Assembly: GCA_024233005.1 (NCBI GenBank)
Contig: JACKQE010000010.1
Location: 1-64,000, forward strand
Length of the DNA: 64,000 nt
Reading direction: 5' to 3'
Origin: Akkermansiaceae bacterium
Lineage (GTDB): Bacteria; Verrucomicrobiota; Verrucomicrobiia; Verrucomicrobiales; DEV007
How positions within the stretch are numbered: position 1 is the stretch's first letter; each line of letters starts with the position of its first letter. Positions 8,238-15,955 of this stretch are shown here, one piece after another. The notes under the pieces were generated by a model, which searched no databases, was not told where the DNA came from, and was given only the letters and a program-made list of their open reading frames with translations. The position numbers and the translations under genes were made by a program.

Positions 8238-8981
8238 ATGAAAAACCAACTCAAAGGAATCCTGGGCGCCGCTCTTGCGGTCGCAGCGATCCCCGCCTTC
8301 GGTGGCGAGCCAGCCTGCAAAGCGCCAGTCTGCGAAGCACCAGTCAGTCCTCTCTCCGGTTCCGTTTCCTTCGGCTACGAAACCACCTACATCTTCCGCG
8401 GTCAGGAATACGGCGACAACGCTCCCTGGGCAGGACTTGATGTCAACTACGCCGTTAACGACAAATTCAATGTCAACGCCGGCGTCTGGTACATCAACCC
8501 CACCAGCGGACTGCCAGGCTTCGATGAGTTGGACCTCTATGCCTTCGTTTCCACCGCAGTCGGCACCGGCACCCTGAGCGTTGGCGGCACCTACTTCGTC
8601 TACCCGGAACCGGGCGGCGACGCGGCTGAGCTTGGCCTCAAGTTCTCCCAGCCGATTGGCGACATCGTCGACCTTGGCTTCCAGTACTTCTATGACTTCA
8701 CCGATGACGGTCATTACCTCGAGCTGAACGCCGGCAAATCCTTCGACATCACCGACAAGATCGCTCTTGGCGTGCTTGCCGGGATTTCCTATGGTGACAG
8801 CTACTACGGTGTCAGTGGTTTCAACCACACCTTCGCCCGTGCCACCGTCAGCTACGCGCTGTTCGACAACACCACTCTCTCCGCTTACGTCGGTGGCAAC
8901 TTCGCCATGGACGATCTCGAAGCGATTGGTCAGGACAGCCTCATCCACGGCGGTGCGTCCATCTGCGTGACCTTTCCTTAA
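8238..8981 (+). CDS. Outer-membrane beta-barrel protein, porin-like
   Basis: About 247 residues: a signal peptide (NQLKGILGAALAVAAIPAFGG), a short Cys/Pro linker, then alternating amphipathic strands rich in Tyr, Phe and Gly ('SVSFGYETTYIFRGQEYG', 'KFNVNAGVWYINP') ending '..ASICVTFP'. The 'YIFRG' start of the barrel resembles TorF-type putative porins. Codon use is unusually even and C-ending compared with neighbours, as in highly expressed genes. A sigma-54 promoter lies 174 bp upstream and a strong terminator follows, so it forms a single-gene transcription unit. The solute passed is unknown. Confidence 0.8.
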   Translation: MKNQLKGILGAALAVAAIPAFGGEPACKAPVCEAPVSPLSGSVSFGYETTYIFRGQEYGDNAPWAGLDVNYAVNDKFNVNAGVWYINPTSGLPGFDELDLYAFVSTAVGTGTLSVGGTYFVYPEPGGDAAELGLKFSQPIGDIVDLGFQYFYDFTDDGHYLELNAGKSFDITDKIALGVLAGISYGDSYYGVSGFNHTFARATVSYALFDNTTLSAYVGGNFAMDDLEAIGQDSLIHGGASICVTFP

Positions 8982-9021
8982 TTGTTGAGGGTAGTTGGTT
9001 AGCTGCCCTTGTTTCTTCGAA

Positions 9022-9054
9022 GGGGTCTCCTGTCACAGGAGGCCCCTTTTTTTT
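9022..9054 (+). terminator. Rho-independent terminator of the porin gene
   Basis: An 11-bp stem (GGGGTCTCCTG/CAGGAGGCCCC, one G-T pair) with a TCA loop is followed by eight T. It ends the transcript about 40 bp past the porin stop and is one of the strongest terminators in the window. Confidence 0.92.
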
Positions 9055-9161
9055 GCCCTTTAGCCTCGGGAATCCCGGCCCCTCCGCCGATTTCATCTTG
9101 CGCCCGGCCTCTGCCGTGAGTATGAAACGAGTTTTCAGGGACACTCCCGGAACCAATCTTC

Positions 9162-10706
9162 ATGAGTGACAAAATCACGCGCGCACTGATCTCCGTCTCC
9201 AACAAGGATGGCTTGGAGACATTGGTAAAAGCTCTCCATGAGCACGGTGTGGAAATTCTTTCCACCGGCGGCACCGCCAAATTCATCCAGGCTCTCGGAG
9301 TTCCCACTGTGGAAGTCGCCGATTTCACAGGGTTTCCAGAAATGTTTGAAGGGCGGATCAAAACGCTGCATCCCAAGATTCATGGAGGCATCTTGTTCCG
9401 GCGGGATGCCAAGGAACACGTCAAGCAGGCCCAAAAGCACGATATCAAGCGGATTGACCTGGTGGTGGTCAATCTCTACCCCTTTGAGGAAACGGTGGCC
9501 AAGGCCGGGGTTACTTTGGATGAAGCGATTGAGCAAATCGACATCGGCGGTCCGGCGATGTTGCGTTCCTCTGCCAAAAATCATGCCTCCGTGGCCGTGG
9601 TCGTCGATCCGGCCGACTATGCCACGGTGATCGGGGAAATGAATGACTCCGGAGGGGGAACCACCCTGGGGACCCGGGAGAGATTGGCGATCAAAGTCTT
9701 CCAGCATACATCGACCTATGACCGGGCCATCGCCGGGTATCTCAATGACCGGCAGACGACGGAACGTTCCTTTTCCGTTTCCCTGCCTTTGGAGCAGGAT
9801 CTGCGGTACGGGGAAAATCCTCATCAGACGGCCGCACTGTTCGGTCGTTTCACGGAACTCTTCAAACAGATCCAAGGAAAGGCCCTGTCCTACACGAATG
9901 TGCTCGATATTGCGGCTGCGGCCGAGTTGATCCTGGAATTCAGGCGCCCTGCGGTGGCCATCTTGAAGCACACCAATCCCTGTGGGGTGGGAGCCGATAA
10001 TGACGACCTTCGCCTTGCCTGGGAGAAAGCCTTCGAGACGGACCGGCAAGCCCCATTCGGTGGGGTCATCGTTTGCAGCAGACCCATGAACGTCAGTCTG
10101 GCACGGGTGATTGGGGAAATTTTCACCGACGTCATCATTGCTCCCGATTTTGAAGGGGACGCGTTGGCCATTCTGAAGAAAAAGAAAAATCTCCGGCTGA
10201 TCCAAATGACGGAAGGCGTTCAAGCCGCTCTCAAGGAGTCGGTGGTCCGTTCCATCCCGGGTGGGCTGGTGGTCATGGACGCTGATCCGGTGGCCAAAGG
10301 CCTGGACCATATTGAGGAACGGGTCGTGACGAAGCGGCCGCCCACCGCGGAGGAGATCGAAGCCATGCGATTTGCCTGGCGGGTGGTGAAACATGTGAAG
10401 TCCAACGCGATCGTGTTCGCCACGTCCGACCGGACTCTCGGCATCGGCGCCGGTCAGATGGCGCGGGTCGACTCCTGCCGACTCGCTGTTTGGAAAGCCC
10501 AGCAAGCCGGGCTTGATCTGAAAGGCAGTGTCGTCGCGAGCGATGCCATGTTCCCGTTTCCGGATGGGCTGATTTCGGCTCTCGAAGCGGGAGCCACCGC
10601 AGCCATTCAGCCGGGCGGATCCATCCGGGACGAAGAGGTCATCGCGGCGGCCAATGAGCGGGAAGCGGCCATGGTCTTCACGGGCATCCGTCACTTTTTG
10701 CATTGA
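9162..10706 (+). CDS. purH: Bifunctional AICAR transformylase/IMP cyclohydrolase PurH
   Basis: Catalyses the last two steps of de novo purine synthesis: formyl transfer from 10-formyl-THF to AICAR, then ring closure to IMP. Its 514 residues are the usual length. The N-terminal MGS-like cyclohydrolase domain (about 1-190) shows 'ISVSNKDGLETLV', 'LSTGGTAKFI' and 'GRIKTLHPKIHGGIL'. The transformylase domain has 'RYGENPHQ', the catalytic 'KHTNPCGVG', and the C-terminal 'QPGGSIRDEEVI' and 'MVFTGIRHFLH'. The start ATG follows a leader without a Shine-Dalgarno. The CBM9-like gene begins 7 bp after the stop, so the two are probably co-transcribed although unrelated in function. Confidence 0.97.
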   Translation: MSDKITRALISVSNKDGLETLVKALHEHGVEILSTGGTAKFIQALGVPTVEVADFTGFPEMFEGRIKTLHPKIHGGILFRRDAKEHVKQAQKHDIKRIDLVVVNLYPFEETVAKAGVTLDEAIEQIDIGGPAMLRSSAKNHASVAVVVDPADYATVIGEMNDSGGGTTLGTRERLAIKVFQHTSTYDRAIAGYLNDRQTTERSFSVSLPLEQDLRYGENPHQTAALFGRFTELFKQIQGKALSYTNVLDIAAAAELILEFRRPAVAILKHTNPCGVGADNDDLRLAWEKAFETDRQAPFGGVIVCSRPMNVSLARVIGEIFTDVIIAPDFEGDALAILKKKKNLRLIQMTEGVQAALKESVVRSIPGGLVVMDADPVAKGLDHIEERVVTKRPPTAEEIEAMRFAWRVVKHVKSNAIVFATSDRTLGIGAGQMARVDSCRLAVWKAQQAGLDLKGSVVASDAMFPFPDGLISALEAGATAAIQPGGSIRDEEVIAAANEREAAMVFTGIRHFLH

Positions 10707-10713
10707 TCCCGTC

Positions 10714-11373
10714 GTGGTGCCGAAGACCTACGAGGTTCGCCATTGCGGCGTCCTGCCCTCCGGCGAGGCGTTGCTTTCCTGTCCGCTCTGGAAGGAAGCG
10801 GAGCTGTTGACGGACTTTTGTTTTCCCTGGAACAGCGAAGTCCTGCCGCCCAGGACAGAATTCAAGGGATTGTGGGATGGAGAACGGTTTGGGTTCCATT
10901 TCGACGTGACCGATCACGACATTGTCATCGGAGAGGGGGACAGCCCTGGTTCCCGTGCCTTGGAATCGGATCGGGTCGAACTTTTCTGGGCCCGCGATGG
11001 GCACCTGGATCCCTATTGGGGATTCGAAATGAATCCGAACGGCGATGTCCTTGCCTATGAGGGGCGTTATCACAGGCAGATGAACTGGGATTGGCAGTGC
11101 CCGGATTGGCAAGTGGTTGCCGAACTTCGGCCCGATGGCTACAGGGTGGCCGGTTCCGTCTCGATTGAGGTGCTTCGGGAATGGGGAGTTTGGCGGGAGA
11201 CATCGCAGGGCGGCGGGGAAACCATGACCGGCGTCTACCGTGGCGAATTTTCCCGCGGACCCGGCCTAACCGTGCGGCGGGACTGGATCAGTTGGGTGCA
11301 TCCAGACACGGAGATTCCGGACTTTCATGTCCCCGCCTCCTTTGGCCGGTTTGTCTTTCATCCCGCCGGATGA
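10714..11373 (+). CDS. Carbohydrate-binding family 9-like protein
   Basis: About 219 residues with the CBM9-like (DOMON-related) pattern: 'FKGLWDGERFGFHFDVTDHDI', 'SDRVELFWARDG', 'YWGFEMNPNGDVLAYEGRYHR'. Such domains bind sugars in secreted xylanases, but here the domain stands alone with no signal peptide, so a cytoplasmic role or loss of the export signal must be considered. The start is uncertain: two consecutive GTG codons (10714, 10717) lie just after purH, while an in-frame ATG at 10654 would overlap purH by 53 nt. No catalytic domain is fused. Confidence 0.65.
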   Translation: MVPKTYEVRHCGVLPSGEALLSCPLWKEAELLTDFCFPWNSEVLPPRTEFKGLWDGERFGFHFDVTDHDIVIGEGDSPGSRALESDRVELFWARDGHLDPYWGFEMNPNGDVLAYEGRYHRQMNWDWQCPDWQVVAELRPDGYRVAGSVSIEVLREWGVWRETSQGGGETMTGVYRGEFSRGPGLTVRRDWISWVHPDTEIPDFHVPASFGRFVFHPAG

Positions 11374-11432
11374 AATGAGGAGAGCCGTCAGTTGCGTGGC
11401 TTGGGGACGGGGTTAAGCTTCTTCTGCGAAGC

Positions 11433-12392
11433 ATGGGAATCTACAATCGTGACTACATGAAAGACAGTTCCGGGACCGGCAGGGGCCCGGGTTGGACGAT
11501 TGTGGGGTGGTTGATCGCCCTCAATGTGGCTGTCTATGTGATCCAGCATCTCCTGCTCGACCAGACGAGCCCTGGAGGGGGATTCTCCCTTGGCGACCTG
11601 TTCAACGGGCGGTTTTACACCCTGGTGACCTCGTTGTTTGTCCACGCGGGGATCATGCACATCGTCTTCAACATGGCGATGCTGTTCTTTGCCGGGAAAG
11701 AACTGCTGGCGCGCGTCGGCCTGCGGCATTTCCTCTGGGTCTACTTCCTTGGCGGGATCTCGGGAACCGTTCTTGAGGCTGCGGTGACCGCCCTCCAAGG
11801 CTATAACGTGAATCAGATCGGGGCTTCAGGTGCGATCATGGCCTTGATCTGTGCCTTGGCGACCTTGATCCCATGGCATCGGTTCAGCTTTTTGTTTTTC
11901 TTCGTGATTCCGGTGACACTCACCATGCGGACTTTCGTGATGGTGCTGATCGGATTGGACCTGGTGTTGGGACTGATCGGTGTTTTCAGTGCCTCGACGG
12001 AATCCCTGCTGGGGGGGAAAGTGGCTCATTTTGCCCATCTGGGCGGCGCTTTCTGGGGTTTGTTTTATGGTTGGGTGATCTTGGGACGGTTGAATCGTGG
12101 TCAGAAAAGAAAAAATGCCGGACTGAAACTGGTGCCCCGGACCGAGGGGGAACCGTCTCAGGATCTTGGCCGATGGGAAGGCATGTTGCAGCCCGTTCCG
12201 GATTCGGACAATGCCAAGAAGGAAATCGGGAAGGAACGCCGCTCGCACGGGACGGGGCACTCCATGGATTCTGCAGTGGATGCCATTCTGGACAAAATGT
12301 TGGCAGAAGGTCCGAAAAGCCTGACGGATGACGAACGCAAGGTTCTGGAAGAGGAGAGCCGTCGACTTGCCGAACGACGCCATGGAAAATAA
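11433..12392 (+). CDS. Rhomboid family intramembrane serine protease
   Basis: Six-helix rhomboid protease of 319 residues that cleaves membrane proteins within the bilayer. The catalytic serine is in 'QIGASGAIM' (Ser132) and the histidine in 'HFAHLGGAFWG' (His202), with the supporting motif 'HAGIMHIVFNMAMLFFAG' on helix 2. A charged cytoplasmic tail of about 90 residues ends in a helix 'SAVDAILDKMLAEGPKSLTDDERKVLEEES', a small C-terminal domain common in verrucomicrobial and Bacteroidota rhomboids. A small membrane protein gene follows 12 bp downstream and is probably in the same operon. Substrates cannot be deduced. Confidence 0.93.
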   Translation: MGIYNRDYMKDSSGTGRGPGWTIVGWLIALNVAVYVIQHLLLDQTSPGGGFSLGDLFNGRFYTLVTSLFVHAGIMHIVFNMAMLFFAGKELLARVGLRHFLWVYFLGGISGTVLEAAVTALQGYNVNQIGASGAIMALICALATLIPWHRFSFLFFFVIPVTLTMRTFVMVLIGLDLVLGLIGVFSASTESLLGGKVAHFAHLGGAFWGLFYGWVILGRLNRGQKRKNAGLKLVPRTEGEPSQDLGRWEGMLQPVPDSDNAKKEIGKERRSHGTGHSMDSAVDAILDKMLAEGPKSLTDDERKVLEEESRRLAERRHGK

Positions 12393-12404
12393 AGGTGACT
12401 GACA

Positions 12405-12851
12405 ATGCGTAAGAAAGTGGCCAAACCTTTCCACCCGGCGGTGCGGATCGGCCTGACGGTTCTTTCCGTTCTGGCATTTCTGGCCCTGCTGGTTGGCAGC
12501 GCCCGTCTCGGGGTGGTCATGGCTTTGCAGGATCTGCCCGATTCCGCCCGGCACAAAAAGGGATACCAGGCCGGCGTGGAACTGAGGGCGGGCCAGGACG
12601 GTGGCGCCTTATATTTTGCGGAATCAGTGCAGGCGCTGCGGGACTTCTATTTCCGCTATCCCAGCGAGGACGCCCGTCAAAAAGCCGAGGCAGAATCCCA
12701 GGGAATTCGCCGGGTTTTTGGGGAGACCAAGTTCCGCACCATTCGGCAGGATGCGGATTGCCTTCTGGTGGAGGTGCTTTCAGGACCCTTTACCGGAGAA
12801 TTCTGGTTTCACCAAAGCCAGCTCCCGGAGCCCGATCGGTCAAAACCTTGA
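12405..12851 (+). CDS. Hypothetical single-pass membrane protein
   Basis: About 148 residues: a short basic N-terminus, one transmembrane helix (about residues 15-38, 'IGLTVLSVLAFLALLVGS'), then a charged domain of about 100 residues with no family I recognise. It starts 12 bp after the rhomboid stop, so it is likely co-expressed with that protease and could be a partner or substrate; this is guilt by position only. Confidence 0.6.
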   Translation: MRKKVAKPFHPAVRIGLTVLSVLAFLALLVGSARLGVVMALQDLPDSARHKKGYQAGVELRAGQDGGALYFAESVQALRDFYFRYPSEDARQKAEAESQGIRRVFGETKFRTIRQDADCLLVEVLSGPFTGEFWFHQSQLPEPDRSKP

Positions 12852-13088
12852 CCCCTCGAAAATTCGGTGGCGGGAACGTTGTCACTGAGTTATAGTGAAT
12901 TCTCATGTTTTCCCAGAGCCGAATCCGAATTATTCGCTCGATTTTCGACGCATCCGCCCGCGCCTGATTCCAGTGTGGTCGATGGATGCGTCCGGCTTCC
13001 CGGCGCGCTGTGTTCTTGCGACGGGAACGGTCTATCTCCGTCAAGACTCTCCGCGTTCCTCTATTCCGCTCTTCCAGATACCCTTTTT

Positions 13089-14687
13089 ATGAATCCTCCC
13101 GGCAAAACGGTCTTCCTTTATGACACCACCCTGCGTGATGGCACTCAGGGGGAGGGGGTCAATTTCAGCTCGCTCGACAAACTGCGTATCGCCCAAAAAC
13201 TGGATGAGTTCGGCATGGATTACATCGAAGGCGGTTGGCCAGGCTCCAATCCCAAAGATGAGGAATTCTTCGAGGAAGCCGCCAAGGTGACGTGGAAACA
13301 CGCCAAGATCGCGGCATTCGGCAGCACCCGGCGCAAGGGCATCGCGGTGGAAGACGATCCTCAAGTGGCAACGCTTCTAGCGGCGAAAACGCCGGTGGTG
13401 ACCTTTTTTGGGAAGAGTTGGCGACTCCATGTCACTGAGATCCTGGGGACCACGGAAGAGGAAAACCGGGCCATGATCCGGGACACCACGGCCCACCTCA
13501 AAGCCCACGGGCGTGAAGTGATCTATGATGCGGAACATTTTTTTGACGGCTACAAGGATGATCCGGCGCACGCCCTCTCGACTCTCCTCGCCGCCAAAGA
13601 AGGCGGGGCGGACATGGTGGTGCTCTGCGACACAAACGGCGGAACCCTGCCGCATGAGATTGAAGAGATCACCCGTGTGGTGATGGAACAGCTCGCCATG
13701 CCGGTCGGGATCCATCCGCATGATGATTGTGGGTTGGCGGTCGCCAATGCGCTGGCTTCCATCCGGTCAGGAGCAACCCAGGTCCAGGGCACGATCAACG
13801 GCTACGGAGAGCGCACCGGCAATTGCAACATCACCAGTGTGATTCCGAATTTGCAGCTCAAAATGGGACTTCCGGTGGTCGAACGTCTCGACCAGCTGAC
13901 CGCGCTTTCCCATTTTGTGGACGACCTCGCCAATTGTGCGCACAACGTCCGGGCTCCCTTTGTGGGGGCCACCGCCTTCGCCCACAAAGGCGGCATGCAC
14001 GTCAATGCGGTGCAGAAAGTGGCCCGCAGTTTTGAACATATCGAACCGGGGGTGGTGGGCAATCACCAGCGGATCCTGGTTTCGGAACTGTCAGGTCAAA
14101 GCAATGTCCTCATGAAGGCCGCCGAACTCGGGATCACTCTGGAAAAGGGGAGCGCCGCGGTGCGCGACGTCCTCCAAAAATTGAAGGATCTGGAGCGTGA
14201 AGGGTACGAGTTCGAGGCGGCGGAAGGTTCGTTTGAGCTGCTCATCCGCAAAACCCTGCTCGGTGCCGAACACGCTCCCTTTTTTGACCTTCAGGAGTAT
14301 CACTGCAGTTTCCGGCGTGACGGGAAACGGGATTACGAAAGCTGTGTCGCCACCGTCAAAATCACTGTTTCGGGGGAGGAGATCTACACCGTGGCCGAAG
14401 GGGATGGTCCGGTCAACGCGCTTGACGGAGCCCTCCGCAAGGCGTTGCGGTCGGCCTATCCGGTCATCGACGGCATGGCTCTGGAAGATTACAAAGTCAG
14501 GATCATCGACGGGCACATGGGGACGGCGGCAAAAACCCGGGTCCTCATCGTCAGCGGAGCCAATCACGCGACCTGGAGCACGGTCGGCGTTTCCTTCAAC
14601 ATCATTGAGGCAAGTTGGCGGGCTTTGGTCGACAGTGTGGAGTATTTCCTGCTCCGGGAAGGCGTCACCCCGCCTTCTGGTTCTTGA
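13089..14687 (+). CDS. cimA: (R)-citramalate synthase CimA
   Basis: Condenses pyruvate and acetyl-CoA to citramalate, opening the threonine-independent route to isoleucine. The HMGL-like TIM barrel starts 'LYDTTLRDGTQGEGVNFS' and contains the metal-binding 'HPHDDCGLAVAN' and 'GYGERTGNCNI'. The last 150 or so residues form the LeuA-type regulatory dimer domain. At 532 residues and with the 'DGTQGEG' signature it matches the long CimA/AksA-like type rather than LeuA. The frame is open from 12867, but the conserved N-terminus fixes the ATG at 13089, preceded by a T-rich leader. The 237-bp gap upstream shows no other gene. A phosphoesterase gene follows 6 bp downstream. Confidence 0.93.
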   Translation: MNPPGKTVFLYDTTLRDGTQGEGVNFSSLDKLRIAQKLDEFGMDYIEGGWPGSNPKDEEFFEEAAKVTWKHAKIAAFGSTRRKGIAVEDDPQVATLLAAKTPVVTFFGKSWRLHVTEILGTTEEENRAMIRDTTAHLKAHGREVIYDAEHFFDGYKDDPAHALSTLLAAKEGGADMVVLCDTNGGTLPHEIEEITRVVMEQLAMPVGIHPHDDCGLAVANALASIRSGATQVQGTINGYGERTGNCNITSVIPNLQLKMGLPVVERLDQLTALSHFVDDLANCAHNVRAPFVGATAFAHKGGMHVNAVQKVARSFEHIEPGVVGNHQRILVSELSGQSNVLMKAAELGITLEKGSAAVRDVLQKLKDLEREGYEFEAAEGSFELLIRKTLLGAEHAPFFDLQEYHCSFRRDGKRDYESCVATVKITVSGEEIYTVAEGDGPVNALDGALRKALRSAYPVIDGMALEDYKVRIIDGHMGTAAKTRVLIVSGANHATWSTVGVSFNIIEASWRALVDSVEYFLLREGVTPPSGS

Positions 14688-14693
14688 CGCATC

Positions 14694-15536
14694 ATGAAGT
14701 GGATCACCCGTCGTGCCGTTTTCCGGATGGGAGGAGCGGGTGCTCTCGGCAGTGGCCTGCTGGCATATGGCTGGGGGCCCGGACGATCCCTGGTGGTCGA
14801 ACGGGTTGATGGCCCTTTGCGCAGCGGGCATGGCCATTTGGATGGCTTGAGGATTTCCGTCCTCTCCGACTTTCACCACGACGACTACGGCAGCGCCGCC
14901 CTCGTTGAGGAAGCGGTCGAGGCCTCGAACGCCTTTGATCCTCATTTGGTTCTGATGCTGGGAGATTACGTGAGCGAGGATCCCGGGGTGATGGATCTGC
15001 TGGTTCCTTTGTTCCGTCCTCTCCGTGCCAGGTTGGGAGTGTTCGGCATTTTGGGCAATCATGACCACACTTATGGACCCGATGAGATTGTTCACCGTCT
15101 CCAGAAAGGAGGGATCGAAGTTTTCCGAAACCGGGCCCGTCAGTTCAGCTATGGAGGAGGATCGTTCTCGGTTGCCGGGATGGAAAGCCACTGGATGGGG
15201 CGTCCCAACTGGCCGGGATTGCAAGAGGCGCTCCCGGAAAACGATCCTGTCATTCTCTGTTGGCACGAGCCGGATACTTTCGCCCGTACCCAAAAAGAGC
15301 CGCGACTGGCTCTGCAATTGTCAGGACACACCCATGGAGGGCAGATATGCGCGCCGTGGGGGCCGTTGAGGCTGCCACGCTTCGGAAAACGCTACGTCAG
15401 GGGCCTCTTCGAAGAGTCCGGGACAGGGTTGTATGTTTCGAGAGGACTGGGAGTCCTCGACATTCCGATCCGTCTGTTTTCCCCACCAGAAGTGACCTGT
15501 ATCACCCTGAAGGCAGCTCCAACCGCTGCGGTCTGA
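14694..15536 (+). CDS. Calcineurin-like metallophosphoesterase (YkuE/LpxG-like)
   Basis: About 280 residues. An N-terminal twin-arginine-containing signal or anchor (TRRAVFRMG + hydrophobic stretch) precedes a phosphoesterase with all dinuclear-metal motifs: 'SDFHHDDY', 'LMLGDYV', 'GNHDH', 'CWHEPD' and 'SGHTHGGQ'. This exported YkuE-like class includes chlamydial LpxG, the UDP-2,3-diacylglucosamine hydrolase of lipid A synthesis; a lipid A role here is possible but not shown. It is 6 bp downstream of cimA. A short GCAGC/GCTGC hairpin at its 3' end and a T-run after the stop may act as a weak terminator. Confidence 0.85.
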   Translation: MKWITRRAVFRMGGAGALGSGLLAYGWGPGRSLVVERVDGPLRSGHGHLDGLRISVLSDFHHDDYGSAALVEEAVEASNAFDPHLVLMLGDYVSEDPGVMDLLVPLFRPLRARLGVFGILGNHDHTYGPDEIVHRLQKGGIEVFRNRARQFSYGGGSFSVAGMESHWMGRPNWPGLQEALPENDPVILCWHEPDTFARTQKEPRLALQLSGHTHGGQICAPWGPLRLPRFGKRYVRGLFEESGTGLYVSRGLGVLDIPIRLFSPPEVTCITLKAAPTAAV

Positions 15537-15655
15537 ATTTTTTTGAATCGGTAAATACTCCGGCCAATTGCCTTGCGTTGCAGGCCGTTCCATCGCACGA
15601 TGAGGTTCTCGTGGTCCCGACTCAGGGACCGGTTGGATTCTTTCCCGGACTCATC

Positions 15656-15811
15656 ATGAATGTATTGGCCGTGACCATTTTGGTGAGCGTCGCTTTTGCC
15701 GTCTTTTTCGTGCTGATGTTCCTTTCCCAGCGGGGCGGGCGTTCCGGCGGTGCGGGAGGGGAGAGGGATGCCTTGCTCCCCTTGGATGATGACGATGAAG
15801 AGAATCCCTGA
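15656..15811 (+). CDS. Small single-pass membrane protein upstream of ccoNO (CcoS-like?)
   Basis: Fifty-one residues: a hydrophobic helix (MNVLAVTILVSVAFAVFFVL), a Gly/Arg stretch, and a very acidic C-terminus 'PLDDDDEENP'. This layout (N-terminal helix, acidic tail, beside a cbb3 operon) recalls CcoS, the small oxidase-assembly protein needed for heme/copper insertion, but sequence similarity is too weak to be sure. It lies 144 bp before ccoNO on the same strand and 119 bp after the phosphoesterase. The gap to ccoNO holds a run of seven T but no clear promoter. Confidence 0.55.
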   Translation: MNVLAVTILVSVAFAVFFVLMFLSQRGGRSGGAGGERDALLPLDDDDEENP

Positions 15812-15955
15812 TCCAGGGGAAAGGGGCATTGGTTTGGACCTTGTCGTCGGCTTGGGAACGTATTTTTCGTGCAGAGTTTTTTTACAGTTGAGGCGTCCAC
15901 GGGTGTGGTCGAAACGTAAAACCTTTCAAACCCACCTCATTGGTTCTTTCCCGCT

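Noticed and set aside
9135..10703. A 522-codon open frame antisense to purH
   Set aside because: It is a GC-skew shadow of an unmistakable PurH; no motif, start context or neighbour supports it.
12867..13088. N-terminal extension of citramalate synthase from an upstream start
   Set aside because: The sequence before ATG 13089 lacks similarity to the family, and the conserved CimA N-terminus begins just after that ATG.
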